NCBI RefSeq assembly: GCF_025993685.1
Contig: NZ_DAJPEN010000001.1
Coordinates: 2,480,001-2,544,000 of the forward strand
Length of the DNA: 64,000 bases
Direction of reading: 5' to 3'
Origin: Bacteroides mediterraneensis
Lineage (GTDB): Bacteria; Bacteroidota; Bacteroidia; Bacteroidales; Bacteroidaceae
Shown here: positions 55,185 through 64,000 of the stretch, piece by piece
How positions within the stretch are numbered: position 1 is the stretch's first letter
Layout: every line of letters starts with the position of its first letter
Made by a program: the position numbers and the translations under genes
Notes under the pieces: generated by a model
Told to the model about the DNA's origin: nothing
What the model saw: only the letters and a program-made list of their open reading frames with translations
Databases searched by the model: none

Positions 55185-58064
55185 TCAACGTCTTTTCTTC
55201 GACAGCAAGGTTTTCACGGCTGTCTGCATCAAGTGATTACGAACTTCGGCATTTTCCACGCATTCCAGCGGAAATCCCAAGACAAACGTTCGGTAATCCT
55301 CTCCACGATATACGGTTCCTACGCCATAATTCCCTTGGGTGTATACGAAAGAAGAGTAGGCTCCGGAAGCAGGCATCACACATTCCATGGAGGGAACGGC
55401 GTAAACTGTTTCATTGGCTCCTCCTTCAATCTGGAACTGTACCCCGGCTCCCTGCAAGGAGGCTGAAATCTGATTACTGAAACGGCCGCCATATACACAC
55501 TTCAGCACATTCTTCCCAAAATCTCCCTTTTGCAAGTTTGCTCCCCACGCAGAACCGCTCACCAGCAAACGTCCGCCCTGACGACAGTAACGAGTAAGAG
55601 CTTCCTGCATGGCCGAAGAGAAGGATTTGGCATCGGCTCCACAAATCAAATCCACCAGGTCATACCGACTCAGGTCTGTACTTCCGCTCTCCAAGGTTTC
55701 GTCACTACAGGACACGAACGAATAACGTCCAGCCCGTTGAATGGCCTTGCCATGCACAAACACATAATCGTATGTATTTCCGGCTATCAGCTTTCCTTCC
55801 AAAGCATTGTCGCTGACCCCAAGCCCGTCGCCAGTCTCCAGTCCGGCTTTATCCCGATTGAATCCTTGCTGGTAACCGCAATAAGCAGGAGTCTGCCCGT
55901 AAGGAATGCCCGGGTCCGACTTCAGGTCAAACCCCTGCAGCAAGGCAGAATTGACTTCCTCCGGACCTGAGGTGGCATCGAACCCGTTCACAATCAGCAA
56001 CGTGCCTTTGCTTCGTTTAGCCTTATAGGCCGATAGGATTTCCGAAGGGAAACTCTCTCCTCCCCTGTTGACGGCAGTCACTTTAAAACTATACACCAGT
56101 CCCGGCTCCACTTTCATCGTGTATTCCGGTTTGCGTACATATACTCCGTTGTCAAATCCGCCGTAACCGATACGGGTATAGACGATGTATCCCTGCGGTT
56201 TGGCCGTAGGTTCCATCACATCCTCCACCGGATTCCAATTCAGGGTAAAGGTATTCTTCTTTTTTCCTTCCCGGATGGCGAAATGGTTCACTGGAAGCGG
56301 CTGCACCACATAGTCGGTGCCGTGCATGGTGGAAAGGTATTTCAAGATGGATTTATAAACCGAGCGTCCTACGGTAAACTTGAAATCGGGATTATGCCCC
56401 CATTTCATATCGGCAAAGTTCTGGTGGGAGAGCAATTCCAGAATCATGGAAGGTACTGCCGGCAGACGGGTCTCGCTGTAGTTCCGGTTCCACATGCTCC
56501 GCCGGGCCCACTGCACTCCAAAACGGGAAGAGATGTCACGCTGCAATCCCGTCAGCACCATGTCCGTCAAGTCGCGCGACGCATAACGGGAGATGCCACA
56601 ATTCAGTTTCCCGTCGTTGAAGTCGGTCGTATAAATTCCCAAGGAACCCACCAGTTCATCATCTGTCTTGAAACCCGCATCGCTGTGCAGGCCCAACGTC
56701 ATTTCAAACGGCACTTTCAGTCCCGCTTCCGAAGGGTTGTACACCGACCCGCCACTCAAGTAATTCACCATCAGCGAACGGACATTGATGTCATCGTTAT
56801 AATCATTTTCTCCCTGGCTCTTGCTGTACACCGGATAAGGCATGCCGGCCCATTGTGCCCAATAACGCGCCCCTTCCAGGTAACGGGGCACTCCGCTCAC
56901 CTGTCCGCCACGGACAATGTTTCCCATGCCGCCTCCAAAACGGACTGCGTCGGCACAGACCACTCCCTTTTGGGAACTCTCATTGCTCAGCACCACCATA
57001 CCGTAATCGTTCCGTCCCTTGTCGAATTCAAAAGTGCCCAGATACACCCAGGTACCTCCTCCCATCTGCTGGTTCACCTTGAACTCAGTCACTCCTCCGT
57101 TGTGGAAGACCAAGTATTTGGCATCCGACACACTTTCCGGCAGTGTCTGATAACTGACGTACACCGCATATTTTCCTTTTTCCGGGATATTGGGAATCCA
57201 TTCGGCAAAGGCCTTCTCCGGCTGGCCCTGGGTCGCAATGTACCTCGCCGTACCATCTTTGAAAGGATTGTAGTTATCCGGATACTGCTGATACTTTTGG
57301 GCAAATCCCGGTCGACCGGTATCCTTCCACGTATATTTCTTGTATTCCACTTCCAGATAATGACTGCCCGGTGTACAAGTGTTATTGTCCACAATCACCT
57401 CGTGGCGCTGCCAGTCGCGTTCACGCGGAGTGAAGACCACGGCTCCTGCATTTTCCAGCATCGGAATCAGATATGGCACCACGAACGACTGGGTAAACAA
57501 ATCTTCCGTGGTACAGAACAAGCGAGGTCGCTGCCAGCGCCATTCATTCCGGTCGTTCCGGTACACTTTTCCATGACTCTGCCACACGGCCACATGCCGC
57601 CCCTCCAGTCCCCGGCTGATATCAAACGGACGCGATACATTGGTCACCCACGGGTTTCCCTTCGCTTCCAGTTTACCGTACAAACGGGTCTTGTCCTGTT
57701 TCTTCCGGAACGCATTGGGCACCAGTTCCTCAATCGGTTTTCCGTCCGCATACACCTGCAAGGTATAATAATTCACCGGCCCCGGAAGCGACTGTTTCAG
57801 CAGCCGGTAAATGGCCGACACATTTTCCTCCGTAAACGGTTGGTAACCAAAAGTGGGATTGGCATACACGCGCAATACTTTTTTATCATGTTCCAGCTCA
57901 AAACGTTCCAGCTTACACTTGCCGATATGCGCATACGAAGTTTCATAATTGGCAAAAAAATCCTTCAGACGCTGCTCTGTGGTCTGCTCCAGACTTTGTC
58001 CAAACACAGTCCCTGCCACGCAAAGACAGCCCAGCAGAAAAATAGCAATTTTTTTCATATTCAT
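55185..58064 (-). CDS. Secreted N-acetylmuramoyl-L-alanine amidase-like protein with golvesin domain
   Basis: 959 aa from the ATG at 58064 (MNMKKIAIFLLGCLCVAGTV, signal peptide); an ATG at 58058 is as good, while 58112 would bury the signal. The Amidase_3-type zinc residues are split: VAVWQSHGKVYR, TTEDLFTQSFVVPYLIPMLE, then after an inserted golvesin-like beta domain (KGKYAVYVSYQTLPESVSDA, GTWVYLGTFEFDKGRNDYGM) LGLHSDAG and SMILELLSHQNFAD. A fibronectin-like segment and a C-terminal flavodoxin-like/glutamine-amidotransferase-like domain (GGRLLVSGSAWGANLQ) follow. Often annotated xanthan lyase in Bacteroides, without proof. Periplasmic cell-wall or surface enzyme. Confidence 0.8.
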   Translation of the reverse strand: MNMKKIAIFLLGCLCVAGTVFGQSLEQTTEQRLKDFFANYETSYAHIGKCKLERFELEHDKKVLRVYANPTFGYQPFTEENVSAIYRLLKQSLPGPVNYYTLQVYADGKPIEELVPNAFRKKQDKTRLYGKLEAKGNPWVTNVSRPFDISRGLEGRHVAVWQSHGKVYRNDRNEWRWQRPRLFCTTEDLFTQSFVVPYLIPMLENAGAVVFTPRERDWQRHEVIVDNNTCTPGSHYLEVEYKKYTWKDTGRPGFAQKYQQYPDNYNPFKDGTARYIATQGQPEKAFAEWIPNIPEKGKYAVYVSYQTLPESVSDAKYLVFHNGGVTEFKVNQQMGGGTWVYLGTFEFDKGRNDYGMVVLSNESSQKGVVCADAVRFGGGMGNIVRGGQVSGVPRYLEGARYWAQWAGMPYPVYSKSQGENDYNDDINVRSLMVNYLSGGSVYNPSEAGLKVPFEMTLGLHSDAGFKTDDELVGSLGIYTTDFNDGKLNCGISRYASRDLTDMVLTGLQRDISSRFGVQWARRSMWNRNYSETRLPAVPSMILELLSHQNFADMKWGHNPDFKFTVGRSVYKSILKYLSTMHGTDYVVQPLPVNHFAIREGKKKNTFTLNWNPVEDVMEPTAKPQGYIVYTRIGYGGFDNGVYVRKPEYTMKVEPGLVYSFKVTAVNRGGESFPSEILSAYKAKRSKGTLLIVNGFDATSGPEEVNSALLQGFDLKSDPGIPYGQTPAYCGYQQGFNRDKAGLETGDGLGVSDNALEGKLIAGNTYDYVFVHGKAIQRAGRYSFVSCSDETLESGSTDLSRYDLVDLICGADAKSFSSAMQEALTRYCRQGGRLLVSGSAWGANLQKGDFGKNVLKCVYGGRFSNQISASLQGAGVQFQIEGGANETVYAVPSMECVMPASGAYSSFVYTQGNYGVGTVYRGEDYRTFVLGFPLECVENAEVRNHLMQTAVKTLLSKKRR

Positions 58065-58127
58065 TCTATAGCACCGGCACAAAGGTAACAAAATCTCACA
58101 GATTCTTTTCATCCTTACCCCACGAAA

Positions 58128-58163
58128 AAAGCCGTCCGGCGTCTTCCAACACCGAACGGCTTT
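58128..58163 (-). terminator. Terminator of the ilv operon
   Basis: AAAGCCGT (58128-58135) and ACGGCTTT (58156-58163); on the minus strand the stem is followed by TTTTTTC. Located 24 bp after the ilvC stop. Confidence 0.85.
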
Positions 58164-58186
58164 CCCATTCTCTTTACAGACAATAA

Positions 58187-59230
58187 TCAGTTGTTTTCCG
58201 GACGAAGTTTACGTACAGTCACAGCAGTCTGCCACATTTCGCTTTCACGCAATGCTTTCAATTCCGCATTCAGTTTTTCACGATAATCCGGCTGAGAGTT
58301 GCTGTCGATAGAAATCTGAGCTTCATGACCGCATTTTACACTCTGATACAATTTCTGCATTACCGGTTTGATGGCATCGTGGAACGGGCCCATCCAGTCG
58401 AGGGCACCACGCTGTGCGGTAGTAGAGCAGTTTGCATACATCCAGTCCATACCGTTCTTGGCAAACAACGGCATCAGTGACTGAGTCAGCTCTTCTACAG
58501 TTTCGTTGAATGCTTCCGACGGAGTATGTCCGTTTTCACGGAGCACTTCATACTGTGCCAGCAGCAATCCCTGGATTGCACCCATCAAAGAGCCACGTTC
58601 ACCTGTCAGGTCGGAAGTAGCCTCACGCTGGAAAGTTGTTTCGAACAGATAACCTGAACCGATACCGATACCCAATGCAATGGTACGGTCGTATGCCTTA
58701 CCGGTAGCATCCTGGTAGATAGCATAAGAAGAGTTCAAGCCACGTCCTTCCAGGAACATGGTACGCAAAGAAGTACCTGAACCTTTCGGAGCCACCATGA
58801 TGACATCAATGTCTTTAGGAGGAACTACGCCAGTACGGTCATTCCAAGTGATGGCAAAACCATGAGAGAAATACAATGCTTTCCCTGCAGTCAGGCAAGG
58901 TTTGATAGTAGGCCATACAGAGATGACTGCTGCATCCGACAACAGGCACATGATAATCGTCGCTCTCTTGCAGGCTTCTTCAATGCTGAACAAGGTCTCT
59001 CCCGGTACCCATCCGTCGGCTACAGCTTTTTCAAAAGTCTTGCCCTGACGCTGCCCGACAATGACGTTAAAACCGTTATCGCGCAAGTTCAATGACTGTC
59101 CCGGTCCCTGTACACCGTAACCGATTACAGCAATGGTTTCATCTTTCAATACTTCACGTGCTTTTTCCAATGGAAATTCTTCGCGGGTGATTACATTTTC
59201 AATCACACCGCCAAAATTCATCTGTGCCAT
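58187..59230 (-). CDS. ilvC: Ketol-acid reductoisomerase
   Basis: 347 aa. NADP-binding Rossmann motif GYGVQGPGQS (residues 38-47), DVIMVAPKGSGTSLR, and metal-binding region ATSDLTGERGSLMGAIQG with E/D ligands, then YANCSTTAQRGALDWM. Second step of valine and isoleucine biosynthesis: rearranges and reduces acetolactate. Last gene of the operon, terminator at 58128. The sequence fits the Bacteroidetes class I enzyme. Confidence 0.97.
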   Translation of the reverse strand: MAQMNFGGVIENVITREEFPLEKAREVLKDETIAVIGYGVQGPGQSLNLRDNGFNVIVGQRQGKTFEKAVADGWVPGETLFSIEEACKRATIIMCLLSDAAVISVWPTIKPCLTAGKALYFSHGFAITWNDRTGVVPPKDIDVIMVAPKGSGTSLRTMFLEGRGLNSSYAIYQDATGKAYDRTIALGIGIGSGYLFETTFQREATSDLTGERGSLMGAIQGLLLAQYEVLRENGHTPSEAFNETVEELTQSLMPLFAKNGMDWMYANCSTTAQRGALDWMGPFHDAIKPVMQKLYQSVKCGHEAQISIDSNSQPDYREKLNAELKALRESEMWQTAVTVRKLRPENN

Positions 59231-59283
59231 AATTTTTTACAATCTTTTTACGCAACCTTCCGGCTGCAAGTTGATATACTAAT

Positions 59284-60030
59284 TTAATCTCTAAAAATCA
59301 CTTTACTTCGAACGACTACTTCCGTGCCGTTCTTTTTCACTTCCACATCATATTCATTCTCTCCCGTCTGCTCCAGGAAGAAGCTCAGGGTGTCACCGTA
59401 ATAGCTTTCCGCCACATAAGCCATTTCAAACCGTCGAATTTGTTTCTGACGGAACATTTCCATGGGAAACAAATCCAAGATATGCTCGATATACTTGATG
59501 CTGTTCACATGTCCGTTCAAATCAATATCGCTGTACTTCACCCGATACTCTCCCATCGCCTGCGGATGCGTCACCTTGATGCGTCCCGGCTTGTCAATCG
59601 GACAGTCCTTCTGACACACATAGTCCACAATCGAACCACCGTGCAACGTCAGCAAATCGGCCGGTTTGCGGGTTTCCATGCTGATCATCGCCCAAATGGA
59701 ACGGGCATATCCGATAGGCTTTCCGTCCTTGTCCAGAATAGCAAAGTTACGGTCTGTAAAAAGACGGTACACATTCTCCACCCATGTCTGGATTGTAAAG
59801 TCTTCGTACGCACGCGGCATGTCTTCCAGCTCAATCGCCAGACGGGACAGCACCCACGTGTAATGATTCTCATTCAGCGTGGCAATGCCGAATCCTCTGT
59901 CAGCCGCATGAAACCCGGCGCAGTTCAGCAAGTGATTGCCCAACACGCCCATCGTCAGCCGTTCCATGAAATCCACATGAAACGGTTCGGCCACAAACCG
60001 ATAAGTACCAACTTTACTTTCTTCTGTCAT
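59284..60030 (-). CDS. Acyl-ACP thioesterase
   Basis: 248 aa from the ATG at 60030 (MTEESKVGTYRFVAEPFHVD), 4 bp after the ilvN stop; an ATG at 60066 would overlap ilvN and adds atypical residues. Double hot-dog fold pattern: NHLLNCAGFHAADRGFGIAT, NHYTWVLSRLAIELEDMPRA, RSIWAMISMETRKPADLL, and the second half YSDIDLNGHVNSIKYIEHIL with the catalytic Asn/His region. Releases fatty acids from acyl carrier protein. Its place between ilvN and ilvC is a conserved Bacteroides arrangement, perhaps coordinating branched-chain precursor and lipid metabolism. Confidence 0.92.
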   Translation of the reverse strand: MTEESKVGTYRFVAEPFHVDFMERLTMGVLGNHLLNCAGFHAADRGFGIATLNENHYTWVLSRLAIELEDMPRAYEDFTIQTWVENVYRLFTDRNFAILDKDGKPIGYARSIWAMISMETRKPADLLTLHGGSIVDYVCQKDCPIDKPGRIKVTHPQAMGEYRVKYSDIDLNGHVNSIKYIEHILDLFPMEMFRQKQIRRFEMAYVAESYYGDTLSFFLEQTGENEYDVEVKKNGTEVVVRSKVIFRD

Positions 60031-60034
60031 AGAT

Positions 60035-60589
60035 TCAATTCTTTTGGTTCCGATATCTTTCTTCACGATGTGCCAGATATTCGTTTACCCGTTCGAAACA
60101 GCTGGTTGAAACAGCAATACGTCCGGAACGTACAAACTGAAGCACACAATTCAGCTGTTTCAGTTCCTGATAGAGCGAAGTGATGTCCGCACTCATTCCC
60201 ACCATCTCCACGATAGAGAAAGTCGGATTGACTTCCACAATATGCGCACTGTAACGGCGAATTACCTTGGAAGCTTCCGGATTCGACTGGAATTCAGGAG
60301 TGGACACCTTATACATAGCCACTTCACGCTGGAAGATTTCCTTGTCCGTGAAATAATGCGCCTGAATCACATCCATTTTCTTTTCTATCTGCGTCACCAC
60401 TTTGCCAATCACATCCGGAGTAGTCCAGCAAGTGATGGTATATTTATGTACTCCCTTGATGGAAGAAGCCGACACGTTCAGACTCTCGATGTTGATCTGG
60501 CGACGGGTAAACACCGCGGTAATCTGGTTCAATATACCGGCAATATTTTCTGAATGAACAATGATTGTATATAATGTTTTATTATCCAT
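60035..60589 (-). CDS. ilvN: Acetolactate synthase small subunit
   Basis: 184 aa. N-terminal ACT domain (LYTIIVHSENIAGILNQITA, RRQINIESLNVSASSIKGVH), which binds valine for feedback control, and a C-terminal domain (AHIVEVNPTFSIVEMVGMSA, IAVSTSCFERVNEYLAHREE). Regulates IlvB, encoded 19 bp upstream. Followed directly by the thioesterase gene. Confidence 0.95.
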   Translation of the reverse strand: MDNKTLYTIIVHSENIAGILNQITAVFTRRQINIESLNVSASSIKGVHKYTITCWTTPDVIGKVVTQIEKKMDVIQAHYFTDKEIFQREVAMYKVSTPEFQSNPEASKVIRRYSAHIVEVNPTFSIVEMVGMSADITSLYQELKQLNCVLQFVRSGRIAVSTSCFERVNEYLAHREERYRNQKN

Positions 60590-60608
60590 ATTCTTCCTCC
60601 TTCTCCTC

Positions 60609-62306
60609 TCAACATTCCATTAACATATAGTTGACCGAACTTCCCGGAGGTGTCATCGGCAACACATTTCCTTCTTCTATTACGCACACCTCCAACAGGA
60701 AAGGACCGTCGGTCGACAGCATTTCCTGAATGCCGTCGTTCAGTTCATCGCGTCCCATCACCCTGCGTGAGGCTATTCCATAAGCCGATGCAATCTGCAT
60801 GTAATCAGGATTCATCATCGGCGTGAAAGAATAGCGGCGGTTGAAGAACATGGCCTGCCACTGGCGCACATTACCCAAATAATTATTGTTCAACAAGATA
60901 ATCTTGACCGGCGATTTCTGCTCCATAATCGTACCCAGTTCCTGCATGGTCATCTGCAAGCCTCCATCTCCCATAAAGGCACATACTGTACGGTCGGGAC
61001 AGCCAAATGTGGCTCCAATGGCCGCCGGCAGACAGAATCCCATGGTTCCCATACCACCGGAAGTGACAATGCTACGGGGTTTAGAAAACTTGAAATAACG
61101 GCAAGCCATCATCTGATTCTGACCGACATCGGTCACCAGAATGGCTTCGTTGTGAGTGGCCTCACTGACCGCATTCACCACCTCACCCATATTGATAGGC
61201 CCTTCCTTCGGGAACACTTCCTTCTCGATTACTTGTGTATATTCTTTTTCTTCATACGGTTTGAAGCTGGCAATCCATTCTTCGTGCTTCTGCGGCTGAA
61301 TCAGTTCGGTAAGTAGCGAAAGCGTCCGTTTACAGTTACCTAAAATCGGCACATCCACCGGCACGTTCTTTCCGATTTCCGACGGATCTACATCCAAATG
61401 AATTATCTTGGCCTGTTTAGCATACGTATCCAATTTCCCGGTCACACGGTCATCAAATCGCATACCCACTGCAATCAACACGTCACATTCGTTGGTCTTC
61501 ACATTCGGCCCCAGGTTTCCATGCATTCCCAGCATACCTTTGTTCAAACGGTGATTGCTTGGCAATGCTGACAAGCCCAACAACGTACATCCACAAGGAA
61601 TATCCGCCTTTTCCACGAATTCCTTCAATTCCTGCTGGGCATTTCCCAACTCTACGCCCTGTCCTACAAGTACCAACGGACGCTTGGCCCCATTAATCAA
61701 AGCCACCGCCTCAGCTACTGATTTTGAATCTGTTTCCGGATCCGGGTCATAACTGCGGATAAAATCTAAGGTCACTGGTTCATAGTCCGTCATTTCTACC
61801 TGTGCATTCTTGGCAAAGTCCAGCACCACCGGTCCCGGCCGACCGCTCCGTGCGATATAAAATGCCCGGGCAACCGCCCAAGCCACATCCTCCGCACGGC
61901 GTATCTGATAACTCCATTTGGAAATTGGCTGCGTAATACCCACCAAATCAACTTCCTGGAATGCATCCGTACCCAACAGGGAAGCCCCAACCTGACCAGC
62001 AATCACCACAATCGGTGTACTGTCAATCATGGCATCAGCGATGCCGGTAATCGTATTGGTCGCTCCCGGTCCACTTGTTACCAAACAAACTCCCACTTCT
62101 CCCGATACACGGGCAAAACCCTGAGCGGCATGTGCTGCTCCTTGTTCATGACGAACCAAAATATGGTTCAATCTGTCCCGATGGTCATACAACGCATCGA
62201 ACACCGGCATAATAGCTCCTCCTGGATAGCCGAAAAGAGTCTTTACCCCTTCATGCTCCAATGAGCGCATCAATGCTTCTGAACCTGATATCTTTTCTTT
62301 ACTCAT
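60609..62306 (-). CDS. ilvB: Acetolactate synthase large subunit
   Basis: 565 aa. Thiamine-diphosphate enzyme: ILVRHEQGAAHAAQGFAR with catalytic E54, GLVTSGPGATN-type loop, central FAD-binding region (VDVPILGNCKRTLSLLTELI), and C-terminal ThDP motif FMGDGGLQMTMQELG..LNNNYLGN. Condenses pyruvate to acetolactate or with ketobutyrate. Follows ilvD by 10 bp. Confidence 0.97.
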   Translation of the reverse strand: MSKEKISGSEALMRSLEHEGVKTLFGYPGGAIMPVFDALYDHRDRLNHILVRHEQGAAHAAQGFARVSGEVGVCLVTSGPGATNTITGIADAMIDSTPIVVIAGQVGASLLGTDAFQEVDLVGITQPISKWSYQIRRAEDVAWAVARAFYIARSGRPGPVVLDFAKNAQVEMTDYEPVTLDFIRSYDPDPETDSKSVAEAVALINGAKRPLVLVGQGVELGNAQQELKEFVEKADIPCGCTLLGLSALPSNHRLNKGMLGMHGNLGPNVKTNECDVLIAVGMRFDDRVTGKLDTYAKQAKIIHLDVDPSEIGKNVPVDVPILGNCKRTLSLLTELIQPQKHEEWIASFKPYEEKEYTQVIEKEVFPKEGPINMGEVVNAVSEATHNEAILVTDVGQNQMMACRYFKFSKPRSIVTSGGMGTMGFCLPAAIGATFGCPDRTVCAFMGDGGLQMTMQELGTIMEQKSPVKIILLNNNYLGNVRQWQAMFFNRRYSFTPMMNPDYMQIASAYGIASRRVMGRDELNDGIQEMLSTDGPFLLEVCVIEEGNVLPMTPPGSSVNYMLMEC

Positions 62307-62316
62307 AAGCTTCTCC

Positions 62317-64000
62317 TTATTCTACAATTCTCACTCCACCTTTATCTGCCGAACTCACCATGCTGGCGTATGCCTTCAATGCTTTTGAGACCTTACGGTC
62401 GCGGGTTACCGGCGTCATCGGGCGCTGGGCCAGTTCCTCGTCAGACAGTTTCACATTGATGGAACGGTTGGGAATGTCTATTTCAATGATATCACCATCT
62501 ACAATCTTACCGATGTTACCTCCGGCTGCGGCTTCCGGAGAAATATGTCCGATACTCAAACCGGAAGTTCCTCCACTGAAACGGCCGTCGGTAATCAGGG
62601 CACACTCTTTACCCAAATGCTTGGATTTGATGTAAGAGGTTGGATACAGCATTTCCTGCATGCCCGGACCTCCCTTCGGTCCCTCATGGGTAATGACTAC
62701 CACATCACCGCTTACCACTTTTCCACCCAAGATACCTTCACAAGCAGCTTCCTGCGAATCGAACACCTTGGCCGGACCTGAGAACTTCCAGATACTCTCA
62801 TCTACTCCGGCAGTCTTTACCACGCAACCATCTTGAGCGATGTTCCCTTTCAATACAGCCAATCCGCCATCCTTGCTGTACGCGTGCTGCAAGTCACGGA
62901 TGCATCCATTGGTACGGTCAGTATCCAGTTCCTTATAGGTCGAATTCTGTGCTCCCAACTGGATACAGAATTTACCGCCCGGCGCACTCGAATAAATGCG
63001 CTGTGCATCCGCATCTACCTCCGGACGACAGATATTGTATTTGGCAATGGCTTCTGCCAGTGTAGTACCGTCCACCCGGTGTACCGTAGTATCCAACAGT
63101 CCCCCTTTGGCCAGCTCACCCAAAATATTCAGGATACCTCCTGCGCGATTCACATCCTGAATGTGATATTTCTGTGTATTGGGAGCGACCTTACAAAGAC
63201 AAGGCACACGACGTGACAGCATGTCAATATCGTCCATTTTAAAATCCACTTCCGCTTCGTGAGCCACCGCCAACAAGTGAAGCACCGTATTGGTAGAACC
63301 ACCCATGGCTATGTCAAGGGTCATGGCATTCAGGAACGCCTCACGAGTAGCAATACTGCGCGGCAACACACTGTCGTCTCCCTCTTCATAATATTTATAA
63401 GCGTTCTTTACAATCAGTGCCGCTGCATCCTTGAACAACTGCTTGCGATTGGCGTGAGTGGCCAGAATCGTACCGTTACCCGGTAAAGCCAGTCCGATAG
63501 CTTCATTCAAGCAGTTCATTGAGTTTGCGGTAAACATACCTGAGCAGCTTCCGCAACCCGGACACGCATGACGTTCAATTTCTTCCACATCTTCATCACT
63601 CACGGTAGTATCGGCCGACTTGATCATCGCATCAATCAAATCCAGATGCTGTCCGCCCCACTCTCCGGCCTCCATTGGTCCACCTGATACGAACACCGTA
63701 GGGATATTCAATCGCATGGAAGCCATCAACATTCCCGGCGTAATCTTGTCACAGTTGGAAATACACACCATGGCATCTGCCTTATGTGCATTCACCATAT
63801 ACTCTATGCTGTCGGCGATGATGTCGCGCGAAGGCAAAGAATACAGCATCCCGTCATGCCCCATCGCGATTCCGTCGTCGATGGCAATGGTGTTGAACTC
63901 AGCCGCAAAGCATCCCAGTTTTTCAATCTCTGCCTTCACCTGCTGACCAATCTCATGCAAGTGTGTATGACCGGGTACAAACTGCGTAAAAGAGTTCACT
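62317..64000 (-). CDS. ilvD: Dihydroxy-acid dehydratase (5' end beyond window)
   Basis: At least 560 aa visible; the frame is open to the window edge and about 40 N-terminal residues are missing. Iron-sulfur cysteines in MVCISNCDKITPGM and ERHACPGCGSCSGMFTANSM; SIGHISPEAAAGGNIGKIVD and the C-terminal DGRFSGGTSG pattern are typical. Dehydrates dihydroxy-isovalerate and dihydroxy-methylvalerate. First visible gene of the ilv operon; the promoter is outside the window. Confidence 0.96.
   Translation of the reverse strand, partial: VNSFTQFVPGHTHLHEIGQQVKAEIEKLGCFAAEFNTIAIDDGIAMGHDGMLYSLPSRDIIADSIEYMVNAHKADAMVCISNCDKITPGMLMASMRLNIPTVFVSGGPMEAGEWGGQHLDLIDAMIKSADTTVSDEDVEEIERHACPGCGSCSGMFTANSMNCLNEAIGLALPGNGTILATHANRKQLFKDAAALIVKNAYKYYEEGDDSVLPRSIATREAFLNAMTLDIAMGGSTNTVLHLLAVAHEAEVDFKMDDIDMLSRRVPCLCKVAPNTQKYHIQDVNRAGGILNILGELAKGGLLDTTVHRVDGTTLAEAIAKYNICRPEVDADAQRIYSSAPGGKFCIQLGAQNSTYKELDTDRTNGCIRDLQHAYSKDGGLAVLKGNIAQDGCVVKTAGVDESIWKFSGPAKVFDSQEAACEGILGGKVVSGDVVVITHEGPKGGPGMQEMLYPTSYIKSKHLGKECALITDGRFSGGTSGLSIGHISPEAAAGGNIGKIVDGDIIEIDIPNRSINVKLSDEELAQRPMTPVTRDRKVSKALKAYASMVSSADKGGVRIVE

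Noticed and set aside
56283..58088. 601-codon open frame opposite the amidase/golvesin gene
   Set aside because: Low-complexity, His/Arg-rich translation without domains; the minus-strand product has a signal peptide and recognisable motifs.
1..64000. CRISPR array
   Set aside because: No regularly spaced direct repeats were seen; repeat clusters found are inverted repeats or short irregular direct repeats.

Overview
The window comes from a Bacteroidaceae chromosome (Bacteroides or Phocaeicola type; species not determinable from sequence alone). Evidence: SusC/SusD transport genes, Bacteroidota-type promoters (-7 TAnnTTTG, with -33 TTTG in several cases), little Shine-Dalgarno sequence, and a CTnDOT-type conjugative element. 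About two thirds (1 to about 40,956) is the right-hand part of an integrated conjugative element (ICE/CTn). The rest is chromosome with two insertion sequences.

ICE control and mobilisation, 1-11,521: the truncated sensor kinase rteA, the sigma-54-type activator rteB, a RibD/DHFR-like gene and rteC form the tetracycline-type regulatory cascade of CTnDOT elements. Between rteC and the mobilisation genes sits an AT-rich two-gene cargo (AAA ATPase plus PD-(D/E)XK nuclease-like protein), a candidate defence system. mobA, mobB (relaxase) and mobC (coupling protein) run leftward. Between mobA and traA lies a dense array of perfect hairpins, the best oriT candidate.

Transfer operon, 11,522-26,746: traA to traQ, rightward and GC-rich, encode a Bacteroidetes type IV secretion apparatus: ParA-like TraA, VirB4-like TraG, VirB6-like TraJ, VirB8-like TraK, VirB10-like TraM, VirB9-like TraN, primase-like TraP, lipoprotein TraQ and a secreted lysozyme. 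Two less familiar genes are interpolated (17,033 and 23,883). A 12-base motif, ACCACTAAATCC, stands exactly 9 nt before the ATG of mobA, traI and traN, and a fourth copy lies upstream of traE.

Accessory region, 26,747-34,755: an outer-membrane beta-barrel/TonB-receptor-like gene, a LuxR/PAS regulator and two orphan genes have average composition and look like cargo. A leftward operon of small genes plus PcfK and PcfJ homologues follows.

Right end of the ICE, 34,756-40,956: a dyad-symmetric promoter region leads into about 560 nt of non-coding DNA packed with nine consecutive stem-loops, a candidate large structured RNA or single-strand DNA structure. Next comes a strongly AT-rich four-gene operon: MBL-fold hydrolase, trypsin-like protease with a C-terminal extension, small middle component, and Rad50-like DUF3732 ATPase with a CxxC hook. 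This is an ABC-three-component (ABC-3C) type conflict system with an extra MBL protein. The element ends at a tRNA-3'-end-like attachment site (CCTGTCTCTCCGCT, 40,943-40,956).

Chromosome, 41,000-64,000: an IS1182-family element; a SusD/SusC pair divergent from a GH84 beta-N-acetylglucosaminidase (a small glycan-utilisation locus); a secreted SH3 protein; an IS66 element with a perfect 8-bp target duplication; a nitroreductase; a secreted amidase/golvesin-like protein; and the branched-chain amino-acid operon ilvD-ilvB-ilvN-thioesterase-ilvC, with ilvD running off the right edge.
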